Shown in pieces: positions 55,469 through 64,000 of a DNA stretch of 64,000 nt; the first letter of the stretch is position 1; every line of letters begins with the position of its first letter. The notes under the pieces are model-generated. The model was not told the DNA's origin. It made no database searches and saw nothing but the letters and a program-made list of their open reading frames with translations. Origin of the DNA: Rhizobium sp. CC-YZS058 (lineage in GTDB: Bacteria; Pseudomonadota; Alphaproteobacteria; Rhizobiales; Rhizobiaceae); assembly GCF_034720595.1 (NCBI RefSeq), contig NZ_JAYESJ010000001.1, forward strand, positions 1,080,001 to 1,144,000, read 5' to 3'. The translations under genes and the position numbers were made by a program.

Positions 55469-56092
55469 TTATTCGTCGCCGCCGGCTTCAGCCGTGTCCG
55501 TGCCGTCTTCCTCTTCCGTCAGAACGTCCGGAGCGGCGATCGTGGCGATGGTGAAATCGCGGTCGGTGATCGTCGGGGCGGCGTTCTTCGGCAGGGTGAT
55601 GTCGGAGATATGGATGCCGTCACCAACCTTCAGGCCGGCCAGGTCGGCCGTCAGCGAATCCGGGATCTCGTCGGCCGGAACGGTCAGTTCGACCGTGTGG
55701 CGAACGATGTTGAGAACGCCGCCTTCCTTGATGCCGGGAGCCTGGTCTTCATTGATGAAGTGAACCGGGACTTCGACGTCGACGACGCTGTTCTTCGTCA
55801 CGCGCAGGAAGTCGACATGCATGGTGAAGTCGCGGACCGGATCCAGCTGGTAGTCCTTGGGGAGGACGCGGATCTTCTCGCCGTTCACGTCGATCGTCGC
55901 GACGGTGGTCATGAAACCGCCGGCGTGGATCTTCAGCGTGACTTCCTTCACCGGAAGAGCGATGGAAATCGGGGGCTGCTTGTCACCATAGATGACAGCA
56001 GGAATGAGGCCGTTGCGACGGAGTTCACGGGAGGACCCCTTACCAACCCGTTCGCGCGTTTCGGCCTTGAGCTCGTACGTTGCTTGGCTCAT
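55469..56092 (-). CDS. rplY: 50S ribosomal protein L25/general stress protein Ctc
   Basis: The 207-residue long form (CTC type) binds 5S rRNA. It has an N-terminal L25 domain (about residues 1-95; [33 protein letters not shown]) and a C-terminal TL5 domain of beta structure (about 100-185) ending in an acidic Asp/Glu tail. The start at 56092 (MSQATYEL) is supported by AAAGG. It is normally next to pth; here a cyclic di-GMP gene intervenes. A promoter is proposed at 56212-56240 and a terminator at 55407-55442, so it is likely monocistronic. Confidence 0.96.
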   Translation of the reverse strand: MSQATYELKAETRERVGKGSSRELRRNGLIPAVIYGDKQPPISIALPVKEVTLKIHAGGFMTTVATIDVNGEKIRVLPKDYQLDPVRDFTMHVDFLRVTKNSVVDVEVPVHFINEDQAPGIKEGGVLNIVRHTVELTVPADEIPDSLTADLAGLKVGDGIHISDITLPKNAAPTITDRDFTIATIAAPDVLTEEEDGTDTAEAGGDE

Positions 56093-56211
56093 GGCATTGC
56101 CTTTCGTTTCGTTGTGAAGCAGTCGTGCGCCATTCATGCCGAATGATGCAAGACGAGGGGCGGAAAAGCCCCATCCGCAGCGCCTCCAAGGGTGTCTGTG
56201 CGGACGCGCGC

Positions 56212-56240
56212 TCCTTAGAGCAGAATGCCCGGTTTGGCAA
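56212..56240 (-). promoter_or_regulatory. Promoter of rplY
   Basis: On the minus strand TTGCCA (56240-56235) and TAAGGA (56217-56212) are 17 bases apart. This would give a leader of about 115 bases containing a GGGGC-N6-GCCCC hairpin upstream of the ribosome site. Confidence 0.4.
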
Positions 56241-56371
56241 GCTGCGGAGCCCGGTCGAACTTGGCTGACAATGTTCAGCGTCTGCTAACCCTTCGCATCA
56301 CCGGTCCGGCAGCATTAACCGATCGGTGCCGATTGGCCTCTAGCGTGACGAACGCCAGCATCAGGTGTCTC

Positions 56372-58447
56372 ATGTTTACAGTTCTGTCCTGCCTCGCCTT
56401 CGACCACAATCCCTTCATGCTCGCGCTTTCAGTGTCGGTCTGCGTGCTGGGGGCTGTGCTGACCATGCGGCTCTTCGCCCGCGCCCGGCGCACTCATGGC
56501 GGGCAGCAGCTGAACTGGCTGTTCCTGACCGCGCTGATCGGCGGGTCGAGCGTATGGACCACTCATTTCCTGGCCATGCTCTCCTTCCAGTCCGGGGTCG
56601 CGCATGCCTACCAGCCGACGCTGACGCTCGTCTCGCTGATCGTCGCCATCGCCTTCAATCTCGTTGGCTTCACGGTGGCGGTCTATCGCCCCGCGACGCT
56701 TCTGGTCGAGATGGGGGGCGCGCTGATTGGGGCCGGCATCGCCACCATGCATTATATGGGCATGGCCGCCTTCGAGGTGGCCGGCGTCAAGAGCTGGGAC
56801 CAGACACTGGTGGTGGCCTCCGTGGTTCTCGGAATGAGCCTTGCTTCCCTCGCCACCAGCCGCATCGCGCGGCCGGTCAATCGTTTCTGCAAATATGGCG
56901 GCGCAGCCTGTTTCATCCTGGCGATCGCCTCGATGCACTTCACGGCCATGGGCGCGATGTCGATCACGCCTGACACGTCGCAGACGGTCTCTGCCGAAAT
57001 TATGCCGGATGCCGTGCTTTTTGCCATGGTGCTCACCGTCGTGCTGCTGATGCTGGCGCTGGGCGCCTCCACCTATCTCATCGACCTGCAGGCGAGCGAA
57101 CAGGCGGCGCAGCGGTTTCGCCATCTCTCCTTGCACGACGCCTTGACCGGACTGCCCAACCGGGCGGCGTTGCTGGAAAGCCTTGGCGGGACCTTGCGGC
57201 GCCGCCGCGATGAAACGGCGCGTATCGCGGTCGTCGCGATCGATCTGTCGCGCTTTCGCGAGATCAACGATGCGCATGGGCGCGCGGCTGGCGATCATGT
57301 TCTGCGCAGCCTCACGGCCCGGCTTTCCGCCGCGCTGCGCGAGGGCGAGTTCCTGGCGCGGATCGGCGGCGACGAGTTCGTGGCCGTGACCACCGATTTC
57401 TTCCTGAAGAGCGAAGCGCGCAGCTTCACCGCCCGCCTTCTTAAGGAGATCCGCAGGCCGGTCGCCTGGCAGGAGTCCACGCTTCTGTCGATCGAGGCCA
57501 ATCTCGGCGTCGCACTGTTTCCGGCCGATGCGCGCGAGCCGGAGGAGCTGATCGCACAGGCGACCCAGGCGCTCGCCCATGGCAAGGAAACGGGCACGCA
57601 GAGCGTCTGCTTCTACGAGCCCTCGATGGACGGGATGCGCGATCGTTCGCTCCTGTCGATCGATCTGCGGGATGCTTTGGATCGCGGCGAGTTCGAGCTG
57701 CATTATCAGCGGCAGAACTGCTGCGCGAGCCGCGAGGATACGGGCTATGAGGTGCTGCTGCGCTGGCGCCATCCCAAGCGCGGCATGGTCTCGCCCGGCG
57801 ATTTCATTCCGATCGCCGAACGCACGGGCCTGATCGGTCCGATCGGCGACTGGGTGCTCGCCCAGGCCTGCCGCGAGGCGGCCGCCTGGCCCGTGCCGAT
57901 CCGCATCGCCGTCAACGTGGCGCCGGCCCAGCTTTCCAACAGCGCCTTCCCCGCCCGCGTGGCGGAGATCCTTCGGGAGAGCGGGCTGTCCGGCGCGCAG
58001 CTCGAGCTAGAGATCACCGAAAGCGGGATCATTGCCGACCAGGCCCATGCGCTGCAGACCGTGCGCCAGCTGAAGGCGCTTGGCGTCTCGATCGCCATGG
58101 ATGATTACGGCACCGGCTATTCGTCCCTTTCGACGCTGCAGAACTTTCCCTTCGACAAGATCAAGATCGACCGCAGCTTCATCACCGGCGTGACGAACAG
58201 CCCGCAATCGGCGGCCATCGTCCGCTCGACGCTGATCCTCGCCGAAAGCCTCGGCATCCCGGTTCTCGCGGAAGGCGTGGAGACGGAGGAGCAACTGGCC
58301 TTCCTGGCGCGCGAGGGCTGCGCCCAGGTCCAGGGCTATCTGTTCGGCAAGCCACAGCCGCTGCATGCCTATGCCGGCGCGCTGCTGCACGAGACGGCGG
58401 CAGCGCTCGACGATGCCGCGGCAGCGGCCGCGATCGCCGCCGCCTGA
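56372..58447 (+). CDS. MHYT-GGDEF-EAL membrane signalling protein
   Basis: The 691-residue sensor has a seven-helix MHYT domain (about residues 1-245), with repeated Met-His motifs (WTTHFLAMLSF, ATMHYMGMAAF, SMHFTAMGAMS) proposed to bind copper or sense gases. GGDEF (about 255-410, RIGGDEFVAV intact) and EAL (about 430-680) follow. The signature reads EVLLRWRHP, so Ala of EAL is Val while the metal-binding Glu is kept. DDYGTGYSS and VLAEGVET are normal. The start at 56372 (MFTVLSCLAFDHNP) has CAGGTG upstream. It ends three bases before the convergent BenE gene. Confidence 0.9.
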   Translation: MFTVLSCLAFDHNPFMLALSVSVCVLGAVLTMRLFARARRTHGGQQLNWLFLTALIGGSSVWTTHFLAMLSFQSGVAHAYQPTLTLVSLIVAIAFNLVGFTVAVYRPATLLVEMGGALIGAGIATMHYMGMAAFEVAGVKSWDQTLVVASVVLGMSLASLATSRIARPVNRFCKYGGAACFILAIASMHFTAMGAMSITPDTSQTVSAEIMPDAVLFAMVLTVVLLMLALGASTYLIDLQASEQAAQRFRHLSLHDALTGLPNRAALLESLGGTLRRRRDETARIAVVAIDLSRFREINDAHGRAAGDHVLRSLTARLSAALREGEFLARIGGDEFVAVTTDFFLKSEARSFTARLLKEIRRPVAWQESTLLSIEANLGVALFPADAREPEELIAQATQALAHGKETGTQSVCFYEPSMDGMRDRSLLSIDLRDALDRGEFELHYQRQNCCASREDTGYEVLLRWRHPKRGMVSPGDFIPIAERTGLIGPIGDWVLAQACREAAAWPVPIRIAVNVAPAQLSNSAFPARVAEILRESGLSGAQLELEITESGIIADQAHALQTVRQLKALGVSIAMDDYGTGYSSLSTLQNFPFDKIKIDRSFITGVTNSPQSAAIVRSTLILAESLGIPVLAEGVETEEQLAFLAREGCAQVQGYLFGKPQPLHAYAGALLHETAAALDDAAAAAAIAAA

Positions 58448-58450
58448 GGT

Positions 58451-59626
58451 TCAGGCGCGCTTCGTGCGGGCAAGCGCCAGAACGAGGCCGCCGGCGATCA
58501 ACCCCCAGAGTGCGCCGGAAACCCCGGCAAAGCTGATGCCGGAGGCCGTGACCAGGAAGGTGATCGCGGCCGCTTCCCGGGCCTTCGGCTCTTCGAAGGC
58601 GTGCAGCGCGGAGGTGGCGAAGGCGCCGATCAGCGCCAGGCCGGCCACGGCCTCGATGAGGATTGGCGGCGCCAGCCCGACCAGCGTCGTGACCGTGGCG
58701 GCGAAGATGCCGAACAGCAGGTAGAAGAGACCGGCAATGATGGCGGACGGGTAGCGCCGGGCCGGATCGGCATGGGCATCGGGGCCCGCGCACATGGCCG
58801 CGGTGATGGCGGCCAGATTGACTGCATGGCCGCCGAACGGGGCAGCGAGCATGGAGAAGATCCCGGTCGTGGCGAAAAGCGGCCCCGGCTCCGGCGTAAA
58901 GCCGTTGACCTTCAGGACGGCAATGCCCGGAATGTTCTGCGAGGCCATGGTGACAACGAAGAGCGGCAGCGCGATCGAAAGGAATCCGGCCAGCGTGAAG
59001 ACCGGCTCTATGAGCAGCGGCTGGGGCGCCAAGGTCGCCATCAGTCGGGTGCCGGCATCGGCGGGAATGCCGACGCCGAAGACCACGACCAGCCCGAAGG
59101 TGATAAGCGCCGCCGGCACCGCCAGGAGCCGATTGACCCGCCCGACCAGCGCCCAGACGAGCACGATCGGCAGGCCGAGCCGCCAGTCCAGGCCGACGGC
59201 GCGCACCGGCGCAAAGCAGAGATTGACCAGCACGCCGGCCAGCATGGCATTGGCGAGCGGCGCCGGAATACGCGCGACAAGCCGGCCAAAGGGGCGCAGC
59301 AGCCCGGCCGCGACCAGCAGAAGCCCGCCCATGAGGAAGCCGCCGACCGCTGCCGGAAAGCCGCCCTCGATCGCTCCCGTGCCCGCCAGCAGCGCCGCGC
59401 CCGGCGTCGACCAGGCGATGCTGATCGGCATCCGGAACCTGAGCGTCAGCACGATCGCACAAAGGCCCATGCTGAGAGAAAGCGCCATCAGCCCCGAGGC
59501 GGCCTGTTCCTGCGTCGCCCCTACCGAACGCAGGCCATGCAGCACGACGGCGAAGGAACTGGCGAAGCCGACGAAGGCAGCGAGAAGCCCCATGAAGGAG
59601 CTTTGGAAGGAGAGAGTGCGCAGCAT
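58451..59626 (-). CDS. BenE family benzoate/H+ symporter-like transporter
   Basis: The 391-residue inner-membrane transporter of the BenE family has about twelve hydrophobic segments. Recognisable stretches are ISIAWSTPGAALL, MASQNIPGIAVLKVNGFTP and APFGGHAVNLAAITAAMCAG. These match BenE (purine/SulP-fold transporters), which import benzoate with protons in some bacteria. No aromatic-degradation genes are adjacent, so the substrate is unproven. It is divergent from the GAF-Fis regulator across 230 bases. Confidence 0.9.
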   Translation of the reverse strand: MLRTLSFQSSFMGLLAAFVGFASSFAVVLHGLRSVGATQEQAASGLMALSLSMGLCAIVLTLRFRMPISIAWSTPGAALLAGTGAIEGGFPAAVGGFLMGGLLLVAAGLLRPFGRLVARIPAPLANAMLAGVLVNLCFAPVRAVGLDWRLGLPIVLVWALVGRVNRLLAVPAALITFGLVVVFGVGIPADAGTRLMATLAPQPLLIEPVFTLAGFLSIALPLFVVTMASQNIPGIAVLKVNGFTPEPGPLFATTGIFSMLAAPFGGHAVNLAAITAAMCAGPDAHADPARRYPSAIIAGLFYLLFGIFAATVTTLVGLAPPILIEAVAGLALIGAFATSALHAFEEPKAREAAAITFLVTASGISFAGVSGALWGLIAGGLVLALARTKRA

Positions 59627-59856
59627 GGGGTCTCGACGAGGCAGGTCAGCGGGCGGGACGATGGTCTGGCACGCGGTGTAGACCAGCCCCGCAGCCGCTG
59701 GAAGGGAGGCGGCATGCCCCGCTTGCGCTTTTTGAACCTGACGCGTCTCACGCGCGCCTCACGAACTCTTGGGGGAGGGGGCACCAAGGTCGCAGTGGAC
59801 CTTTTTCGATTTCCGCTTATACTCCCGTCACCGTCAGCTTTCGGGGAGGAGAGCCG

Positions 59857-60804
59857 ATGAACCATTCCGACCATGTCCAGGCCGTGGCGCTGCATGCCTC
59901 GGCCGCTGCCAGTTCGCCTGTGGCTGCGTCGTGGCGGCGATGCCTGACCGTCCATGGGCTTTCGCCCGAGGAGGCGCGCTCGCCGATCCGCCTCAGCGAG
60001 GCGGAGCTGCGCCTGGCGCGCGAGGCGAGCGGCACGCTGATCGAAGAGGCGACCGGCGAGATCGACCGGCTGTTTTCCACGCTCGGCCGTGCCGGCTGCT
60101 GCCTGCTGCTGACCGATGGCAATGGCGTTGCCTTGGAACGGCGCGGGGCGGCGGGCGACGACAAGGATTTCCGCGGCGTCGGCCTGTGGTCGGGCACAGT
60201 CTGGAGCGAAGCTTCCGTCGGCACCAACGGCATCGGCACGGCGATCGCCGATGAACGCCCTGTGGTCATCTATCGCGACCAGCATTTTCTGAGCCAGAAT
60301 ACCCGGCTTTCCTGCGCCACCGCGCCGATCCGCGACCATCGCGGCCGGATCGCGGCGGCGATCGATATTTCCACCTGCCGCGAGGATGCGGGCGAAATGG
60401 CGATGACCATCCTGTCGCAGGCCGTGCGGGACGCGGCCTCGCGGATCGAGGCCAATCTCTTCCGCCGCGCCTTTGCCGGCCATCGCATCCTGCTGGTGCC
60501 CGCCGAGGGCAAGACGACGCCCGCCTTGCTGGCGATCGACCGCGACGACCTCGTGCTCGGCGCCACGCGCACGGCCCGCCTGGTGCTCGGACTCGATGAC
60601 GGACGCATCGCCGCCGGCATCCCGGCCTCCGATCTTCTGCAGGAGGATGCCGCAGCGGCTGAAGACAGCCTCCACGACGCCGAGCGCGCGGCGCTGCGCC
60701 GGGTGCTCTCGCGTGCGCAAGGCAATGTCTCCGCCGCTGCCGACAGCCTCGGCATCAGCCGCGCCACGCTCTACCGCAAGATGAAGAAGCTCTCGATCAA
60801 CTGA
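59857..60804 (+). CDS. GAF-Fis transcriptional regulator (AcoR-like without AAA+)
   Basis: The 315-residue protein has the N-terminal signal region of AcoR-type activators (VAASWRRCLTVHGLSPEEAR, GAF about residues 70-190 with SEASVGTNGIGTAIADERPV) and a C-terminal Fis-type helix-turn-helix (about 265-310, AQGNVSAAADSLGISRATLY). The central sigma-54 AAA+ ATPase of full AcoR (about 240 residues) is missing, so it cannot work by melting sigma-54 promoters. It lies directly upstream of the aldehyde dehydrogenase gene it probably controls. The ligand may be an aldehyde or alcohol. Confidence 0.87.
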   Translation: MNHSDHVQAVALHASAAASSPVAASWRRCLTVHGLSPEEARSPIRLSEAELRLAREASGTLIEEATGEIDRLFSTLGRAGCCLLLTDGNGVALERRGAAGDDKDFRGVGLWSGTVWSEASVGTNGIGTAIADERPVVIYRDQHFLSQNTRLSCATAPIRDHRGRIAAAIDISTCREDAGEMAMTILSQAVRDAASRIEANLFRRAFAGHRILLVPAEGKTTPALLAIDRDDLVLGATRTARLVLGLDDGRIAAGIPASDLLQEDAAAAEDSLHDAERAALRRVLSRAQGNVSAAADSLGISRATLYRKMKKLSIN

Positions 60805-60851
60805 GCCTGGGAACGGCTGGTCGGTCCTGCCCGCACTGCCGCGCTGCAGCA

Positions 60852-60888
60852 TGGAATGGGCGTTGCGGCTGTCGCAGAAGTGAGACAG
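60852..60888 (+). promoter_or_regulatory. Control region of the aldehyde dehydrogenase gene
   Basis: An imperfect 8-bp inverted repeat, CTGTCGCA (60869-60876) and TGAGACAG (60881-60888) with four bases between, lies about 100 bases upstream of the gene and suits a Fis-type dimer site. Just before it TGGAATGGGCGTTGC (60852-60866) has the GG-N10-GC spacing of a sigma-54 promoter, with two departures from consensus. Confidence 0.4.
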
Positions 60889-60988
60889 TCGGGCCGCCGG
60901 GCGCCCCTCATCCCCTGTCGCCCTTCCGCGTTTCAGCGCAGCATGGCCCTCGACAGATCAACCCATCTGTTCGAGGAGGAAACCAATC

Positions 60989-62497
<1,509 letters not shown>

Positions 62498-62513
62498 GCG
62501 GCTGTGGAGAGTG

Positions 62514-62542
62514 GGCCCTTCCCGCCCCATGCGGGAGGGGCC
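62514..62542. terminator. Hairpin after the aldehyde dehydrogenase gene
   Basis: A 12-bp stem with one mismatch (GGCCCTTCCCGC with GCGGGAGGGGCC) around a CCCAT loop starts 16 bases after the stop. No T run follows, so it is a weak terminator. Confidence 0.45.
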
Positions 62543-62551
62543 AAGGCGCTG

Positions 62552-62644
62552 TCAGAGACCGCGCAGCAGACCATAGGCCAGAACGTTCCAGAGAAGGAGC
62601 GACATGGCGAGGCACAGCATATAGCATTCGGCGCGATAGGTCAT
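62552..62644 (-). CDS. Candidate 30-residue membrane peptide
   Basis: This very short frame begins MTYRAECYMLCLAMSLLLWN and ends LLRGL, essentially a single transmembrane helix with a basic end and two cysteines. A GGGGGGA purine run lies eight bases before the ATG at 62644, a good ribosome site. It sits in the 324-base gap between the aldehyde dehydrogenase and DUF779 genes, on the opposite strand. I recognise no family. Peptides of this kind often bind membrane complexes, but that is only analogy. Confidence 0.45.
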   Translation of the reverse strand: MTYRAECYMLCLAMSLLLWNVLAYGLLRGL

Positions 62645-62821
62645 GCAGATCCCCCCTGATCCTCCAGAACCGATGGACCTGCATGCGCGATCTTTCCTGC
62701 GCGCGCCATCGCTAATTTTAGGGGTCTTTGCATCAAACGGGGGGAATGTGCCCTTTGAGCCAACGGTTTCACGGTCAGCGTGGCCGGATTGCAACGGTTT
62801 TATGTCAGGGATTGGGTTGAG

Positions 62822-63214
62822 ATGACGGAGATGGGTGCAGACGAGCTGGGCGGATTGCCGCGCGTGGTCGCCACGCCGGCGGCTCTTGCCTTCCTCAAGG
62901 AGATCCAGGCGGACCATCCGCAGGTCCTGTTCCACCAGTCCGGCGGATGCTGCGACGGCTCGTCCCCCATGTGCTACCCGGCGGATGACTACATTGTCGG
63001 CGATCATGACGTGAAGCTGGGCGAGATCGGCGGCGCGCCGGTCTATATCAGCGCGAGCCAGTTCGAGGTCTGGAAGCATACGCAGCTGATCATCGATGTG
63101 GTGCCCGGCCGCGGCGGCATGTTTTCGCTCGACAATGGCCGGGAGCGGCGGTTCCTTACCCGCTCCCGCCTGTTTTCCGGCGGCGAGGCCTGCGCCCTCC
63201 CGGTCCGCGCTTAA
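62822..63214 (+). CDS. DUF779 family protein
   Basis: The 130-residue cytosolic protein has the DUF779 signature FHQSGGCCDGSSPMCYPADD (about residues 37-56), with three cysteines that could bind metal, and HTQLIIDVVPGRGGMFSLD. DUF779 proteins are regularly encoded next to acetaldehyde dehydrogenases, as here, and are presumed helpers of that enzyme. The start at 62822 (MTEMGADE) fits the family. Its stop codon overlaps the stop of the convergent membrane-protein gene by four bases. Confidence 0.9.
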   Translation: MTEMGADELGGLPRVVATPAALAFLKEIQADHPQVLFHQSGGCCDGSSPMCYPADDYIVGDHDVKLGEIGGAPVYISASQFEVWKHTQLIIDVVPGRGGMFSLDNGRERRFLTRSRLFSGGEACALPVRA

Positions 63215-64000
63215 GGGCGGACGACCCGGTAGAGCTGAAGCGGCGCATCGCGCGTGCCAGCAACCGGCTCCAGATAATCGGGCACCTGCCCACGCGCCAG
63301 CGCGGCATAGAGCCCGGCCGGATAGCGCGACGAGAGCATGGCGACCTCGCCATCGCCGGGGCAATAGGCCAGCAGGGTCGCGCCGCTTTCCCTCAGAACG
63401 ATCCGCGCCGCATCCGGCGGCTCCATTCCGGCGCGCAGGCCGGCCAGCAGGCCTTGCTGGTTGCGGTGATATGGCGCGGACAGAGCCCGATGCGGCGTGA
63501 AGCGCAGGATGCTGGCGCCGAGATTGGAGGCACCGGCCACGACGCCTGCGGGCTCGGCGGCCAGGGCTGCCATGGCTTGGCGTGTCGTGCAGGAGGGCGT
63601 CGTCTCGGCCTCCGCTTCGGCTGTGCCGGCAAGCTGCATCACAAGGGCCGTGGCAAGCGCCCAGACGCTTGGGATGGACAGGAGGCAGAGCAGCGCGAAA
63701 CCGAGCTCGGCGGCGGTGCGGCGCGGCGGGCCATGGGCGTGGCGACGCAGGTCGATGATGGCGAGCGAAAGCGGATAGAGCGCAAGCAGGCTGGCAAAGA
63801 CCGTTCCGCGCGCCTGAACCGTGCCGATCAGCAGTGCCGGAAGCACTAGTGCCAGACACACCAGATGCAGTTCGCGCCGGGTGCCGTGCCAAGCGCGCCA
63901 GAGGCAGACCAGCGTTCCGAGCAGCCCGACACCATAGCCGAAGCCGAGGAAGGAGGGCCGTTTTTCAGCGATCGCGACGATCGACTGGGCCTCCTCGACA
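63211..64000 (-). CDS. Polytopic membrane protein, N-terminus beyond the window
   Basis: The reading frame is open from 64000 down to the stop at 63211, so this is the C-terminal part (about 262 residues) of a larger protein whose start lies outside. It shows several hydrophobic helices (for example GYGVGLLGTLVCLW, LVLPALLIGTV, LLALYPLSLAIIDL, ELGFALLCLLSIPSVWALAT). A soluble C-terminal domain of about 110 residues with RFTPHRALSAPYHRNQQGLL follows. A membrane glycosyltransferase-like architecture (helices then a periplasmic tail) is possible, but I cannot recognise the family. Confidence 0.7.
   Translation of the reverse strand, partial: VEEAQSIVAIAEKRPSFLGFGYGVGLLGTLVCLWRAWHGTRRELHLVCLALVLPALLIGTVQARGTVFASLLALYPLSLAIIDLRRHAHGPPRRTAAELGFALLCLLSIPSVWALATALVMQLAGTAEAEAETTPSCTTRQAMAALAAEPAGVVAGASNLGASILRFTPHRALSAPYHRNQQGLLAGLRAGMEPPDAARIVLRESGATLLAYCPGDGEVAMLSSRYPAGLYAALARGQVPDYLEPVAGTRDAPLQLYRVVRP

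Noticed and set aside
60852..60866. Sigma-54 promoter as a confident call
   Set aside because: GG-N10-GC occurs often by chance in GC-rich DNA, two consensus positions differ, and the adjacent regulator lacks the AAA+ domain needed for sigma-54.

Overview
The window is high-GC alphaproteobacterial DNA, most likely a Rhizobiales/Rhizobiaceae chromosome (Rhizobium, Agrobacterium or Allorhizobium type). Several features support this: a fused trpE(G) preceded by a Trp-Trp-Trp leader peptide, a GAAC-N7-GAAC LexA box in front of an imuA-imuB-dnaE2 cassette, a TGA-N9-TCA RirA-type box in front of a TonB receptor, a short ClpS of the ClpS2 kind, and a rhizobial-style intergenic repeat. Coding density is high and almost every gene is housekeeping or metabolic. 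I see no prophage, IS element, CRISPR array, tRNA or rRNA gene.

Layout. 1-5 kb: structured non-coding stretch, thymidine kinase, sucrose phosphorylase with a LacI-type palindrome, a DUF2333 membrane protein and an extensin-like protein separated by a pair of inverted intergenic repeats. 5-10 kb: iron/heme TonB receptor, then the trpL attenuator and trpE(G). 10-17 kb: LysR regulator/DUF2798 divergent pair, cation efflux, QueF, DUF2076, HupE, a ClpP paralogue, GNAT, glutathionyl-hydroquinone reductase, Nudix. 17-27 kb: metallophosphoesterase, a sigma/anti-sigma pair, YkvA, pterin dehydratase, low-Mr tyrosine phosphatase, ThpR, TesA divergent from a YbbAP-type ABC exporter, Bax-inhibitor-1 protein, GNAT. 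27-34 kb: LexA-controlled mutasome (ImuA, ImuB, DnaE2). 34-35.5 kb: bfd-bfr iron storage pair and a small RTX protein. 35.5-38 kb: leuA with an attenuator-type Leu4 leader peptide, and a solitary ribbon-helix-helix-like protein. 38-45 kb: MoxR-DUF58-DUF4159-vWA/GATase operon. 45-50 kb: DUF1285-CoA Nudix-cca operon, DUF1059 with a possible general-stress promoter, DUF4168, apt, a polytopic membrane protein. 50-58.5 kb: ychF, clpS2, pth, rplY with two GGDEF-EAL proteins among them. 58.5-64 kb: BenE transporter, then an aldehyde module (GAF-Fis regulator, aldehyde dehydrogenase, DUF779) and a truncated membrane protein at the edge.

The most notable points are regulatory. Two amino-acid leader peptides (trpL and leuL) share the same -35/N17/-10/N7/ATG geometry, which predicts leaderless leader peptides. 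imuA and imuB overlap by 170 bp. The RTX gene has a near-perfect palindrome abutting its ribosome binding site. An orphan RHH-type protein follows the MoxR operon. A 30-residue membrane peptide candidate lies beside the aldehyde dehydrogenase. No single locus is convincingly a wholly new system. The MoxR/vWA operon and the leader-peptide pair are the best candidates for follow-up.
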